The notes below the pieces were generated by a model that saw only the letters and a list, made by a program, of their open reading frames with translations, was not told the DNA's origin and did not search any database. A DNA stretch of 64,000 bases from Verrucomicrobiota bacterium (lineage in GTDB: Bacteria; Verrucomicrobiota; Verrucomicrobiia; Opitutales; Puniceicoccaceae), in contig JBCDMB010000002.1 in assembly GCA_038744685.1 (NCBI GenBank), positions 124,001-188,000 of the forward strand, given 5' to 3'. Each line of letters begins with the position of its first letter. Positions within the stretch are counted from its first letter, which is position 1. Shown piece after piece: positions 63,121-64,000 of this stretch. A program made the translations under genes and the position numbers.

Positions 63121-63125
63121 GGAGG
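63121..63125 (+). promoter_or_regulatory. Strong Shine-Dalgarno site
   Basis: GGAGG eight bases before the ATG at 63134 fixes the start of the last sulfatase. Most other starts in the window have only weak purine-rich leaders. Confidence 0.7.
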
Positions 63126-63133
63126 CTCCACAC

Positions 63134-64000
63134 ATGAAGAACCTAAACCTTTGGTGCCTCGTCCCACTGCTTTTTGGTCTCACCAGTGCTCATAGCAGTG
63201 AACGCCCAAACGTCCTCTTTATCGTGGTCGATGACTTGAATGTGGACATCGCGTCCTACGGGCATCCGATCGTCAAAACGCCGAACTTGGACCAGCTGAG
63301 GGAGCGGAGTATGCAGTTTAATCGGGCTTATTCGCAATACCCGCTCTGCAATCCCAGTCGAAATTCGTTCCTCACCGGACTCTACCCGGGGACCAGCGGA
63401 AACCTGAACAATGCCGATCACATCCGCGATTTAATCCCGGATGTCGTTACGCTTCCCCAGCTCTTCAAGGAAAACGGCTACCGCACCGTCTCGACCGGGA
63501 AAATTTTTCATCAGCGGGATCCGCAATCGTGGACGCAAATCTCAGACATGCACACCGGTGGTTTGCTACCGATGGACCGCCAACCGCGTTTTTATCAGCA
63601 GGGCGAGGAAGGCCGAACAAAAGGCCCCGGGCGACTGATTGTTGATGAAACTGTTCCATGGTTTGAGTGGCGCTCGGTTGTTGACGGAGAGGAATTCCTC
63701 AAAGACGGGCAAATCGCCCGTGCTACCATCAACCGAGCCGATGAGATTGCCGAGGATGGAGTTCCCTTTTTCCTCGGGATCGGTTTCTCGAGGCCGCACG
63801 ATCCTTTTTTCGCACCCCAGCGTTTTTTTGACATGTATCCCCTCGACTCACTCGAGCTCCCGGAAACGCCTGAAGGAGCAAGTGAGGTCCCTGATCATGC
63901 TTTCTACTACGTCTTCAAGGACGCCTTCGATCAAATGGATCGGCAGGACAAGCTCGAAGCAATGCGGGCCTTCTACGCAGGAATCAGCTACATGGATGAG
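63134..64000 (+). CDS. Secreted S1 sulfatase, iduronate-2-sulfatase-like (cut by right edge)
   Basis: The first 289 codons are in the window and stay open. Signal peptide to about residue 22 (TSAHSS), then RPNVLFIVVDDLNVDIASYG with the metal pair at 33-34 and QYPLCNPSRNSFLTGLYP with Cys72. GKIFHQRDP is the GK-x-x-H block of this subgroup, and FFLGIGFSRPHDPFFAP a further family strand. It shares the VDDLN and CNPSR/CGPSR style with the sulfatase at 10219. The missing part should hold the second metal site and C-terminus. Confidence 0.93.
   Translation, partial: MKNLNLWCLVPLLFGLTSAHSSERPNVLFIVVDDLNVDIASYGHPIVKTPNLDQLRERSMQFNRAYSQYPLCNPSRNSFLTGLYPGTSGNLNNADHIRDLIPDVVTLPQLFKENGYRTVSTGKIFHQRDPQSWTQISDMHTGGLLPMDRQPRFYQQGEEGRTKGPGRLIVDETVPWFEWRSVVDGEEFLKDGQIARATINRADEIAEDGVPFFLGIGFSRPHDPFFAPQRFFDMYPLDSLELPETPEGASEVPDHAFYYVFKDAFDQMDRQDKLEAMRAFYAGISYMDE

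Overview
The window reads as a chromosomal piece of a marine Verrucomicrobiota bacterium, most likely class Opitutia (Puniceicoccales/Opitutales-like). This is inferred from gene content: several PEP-CTERM surface proteins, a Verru_Chthon-A-type pilin-like giant protein, many secreted S1 sulfatases, Tat-exported Gfo/Idh/MocA oxidoreductases and DUF1080/DUF5060 proteins. No rRNA, tRNA, CRISPR array, SusC/SusD pair or transposase was seen. Almost every protein begins with a Sec or Tat signal.

Layout. 1-1300: two related PEP-CTERM genes (-), the first running off the left edge. 1452-6483: a three-sulfatase operon (-) with a downstream terminator. 6484-6663: divergent promoter. 6664-16859: a plus-strand run of three sulfatases, a 1551-residue modular DUF5060 glycosidase-like protein and a beheaded sulfatase remnant. 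16874-32336: a long minus-strand run with three Gfo/Idh/MocA oxidoreductases, a sugar isomerase-like protein, a two-domain beta-helix protein, a HAD phosphatase, a sulfatase and the Verru_Chthon-A-like gene with a small secreted partner. 32434-39175: GH38-type protein (+), a TIM-barrel protein (-) and a GH67/GH20-like protein (+). 39176-41376: PEP-CTERM genes, a PEP-CTERM pseudogene and a local duplication. 41465-48924: DUF1080 protein (-) divergent from a tightly packed operon of sulfatase, PhoD-like phosphatase, lone Sde182-C-like domain protein and sulfatase. 49072-52854: PEP-CTERM, beta-helix protein, PEP-CTERM. 53328-56540: second DUF5060 protein. 56640-64000: two sulfatases (-) divergent from three (+), the last cut by the right edge.

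Function. The whole is best read as a locus for catabolism of a sulfated polysaccharide. It has 14 S1 sulfatases with visible active sites plus one remnant, accompanied by glycosidases, lyase-like beta-helix proteins and oxidoreductases/isomerases. The substrate cannot be named from sequence alone; the GH38 gene hints at mannosyl-type residues.

A palindromic motif built around AAACGTTT or its variant AAACGATTAATC occurs upstream of about ten genes or gene pairs, including sulfatases, PEP-CTERM proteins, the Verru_Chthon-A-like gene, an oxidoreductase and the DUF1080 gene. This suggests one regulator, perhaps LacI-type and not encoded here, ties surface proteins and degradative enzymes into one regulon. 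Other points of interest are two sulfatases with unusual active-site cores (CxVxR, CxMxR), a GH38 protein with His where the nucleophile Asp is expected, and repeat elements that have reshaped gene ends.
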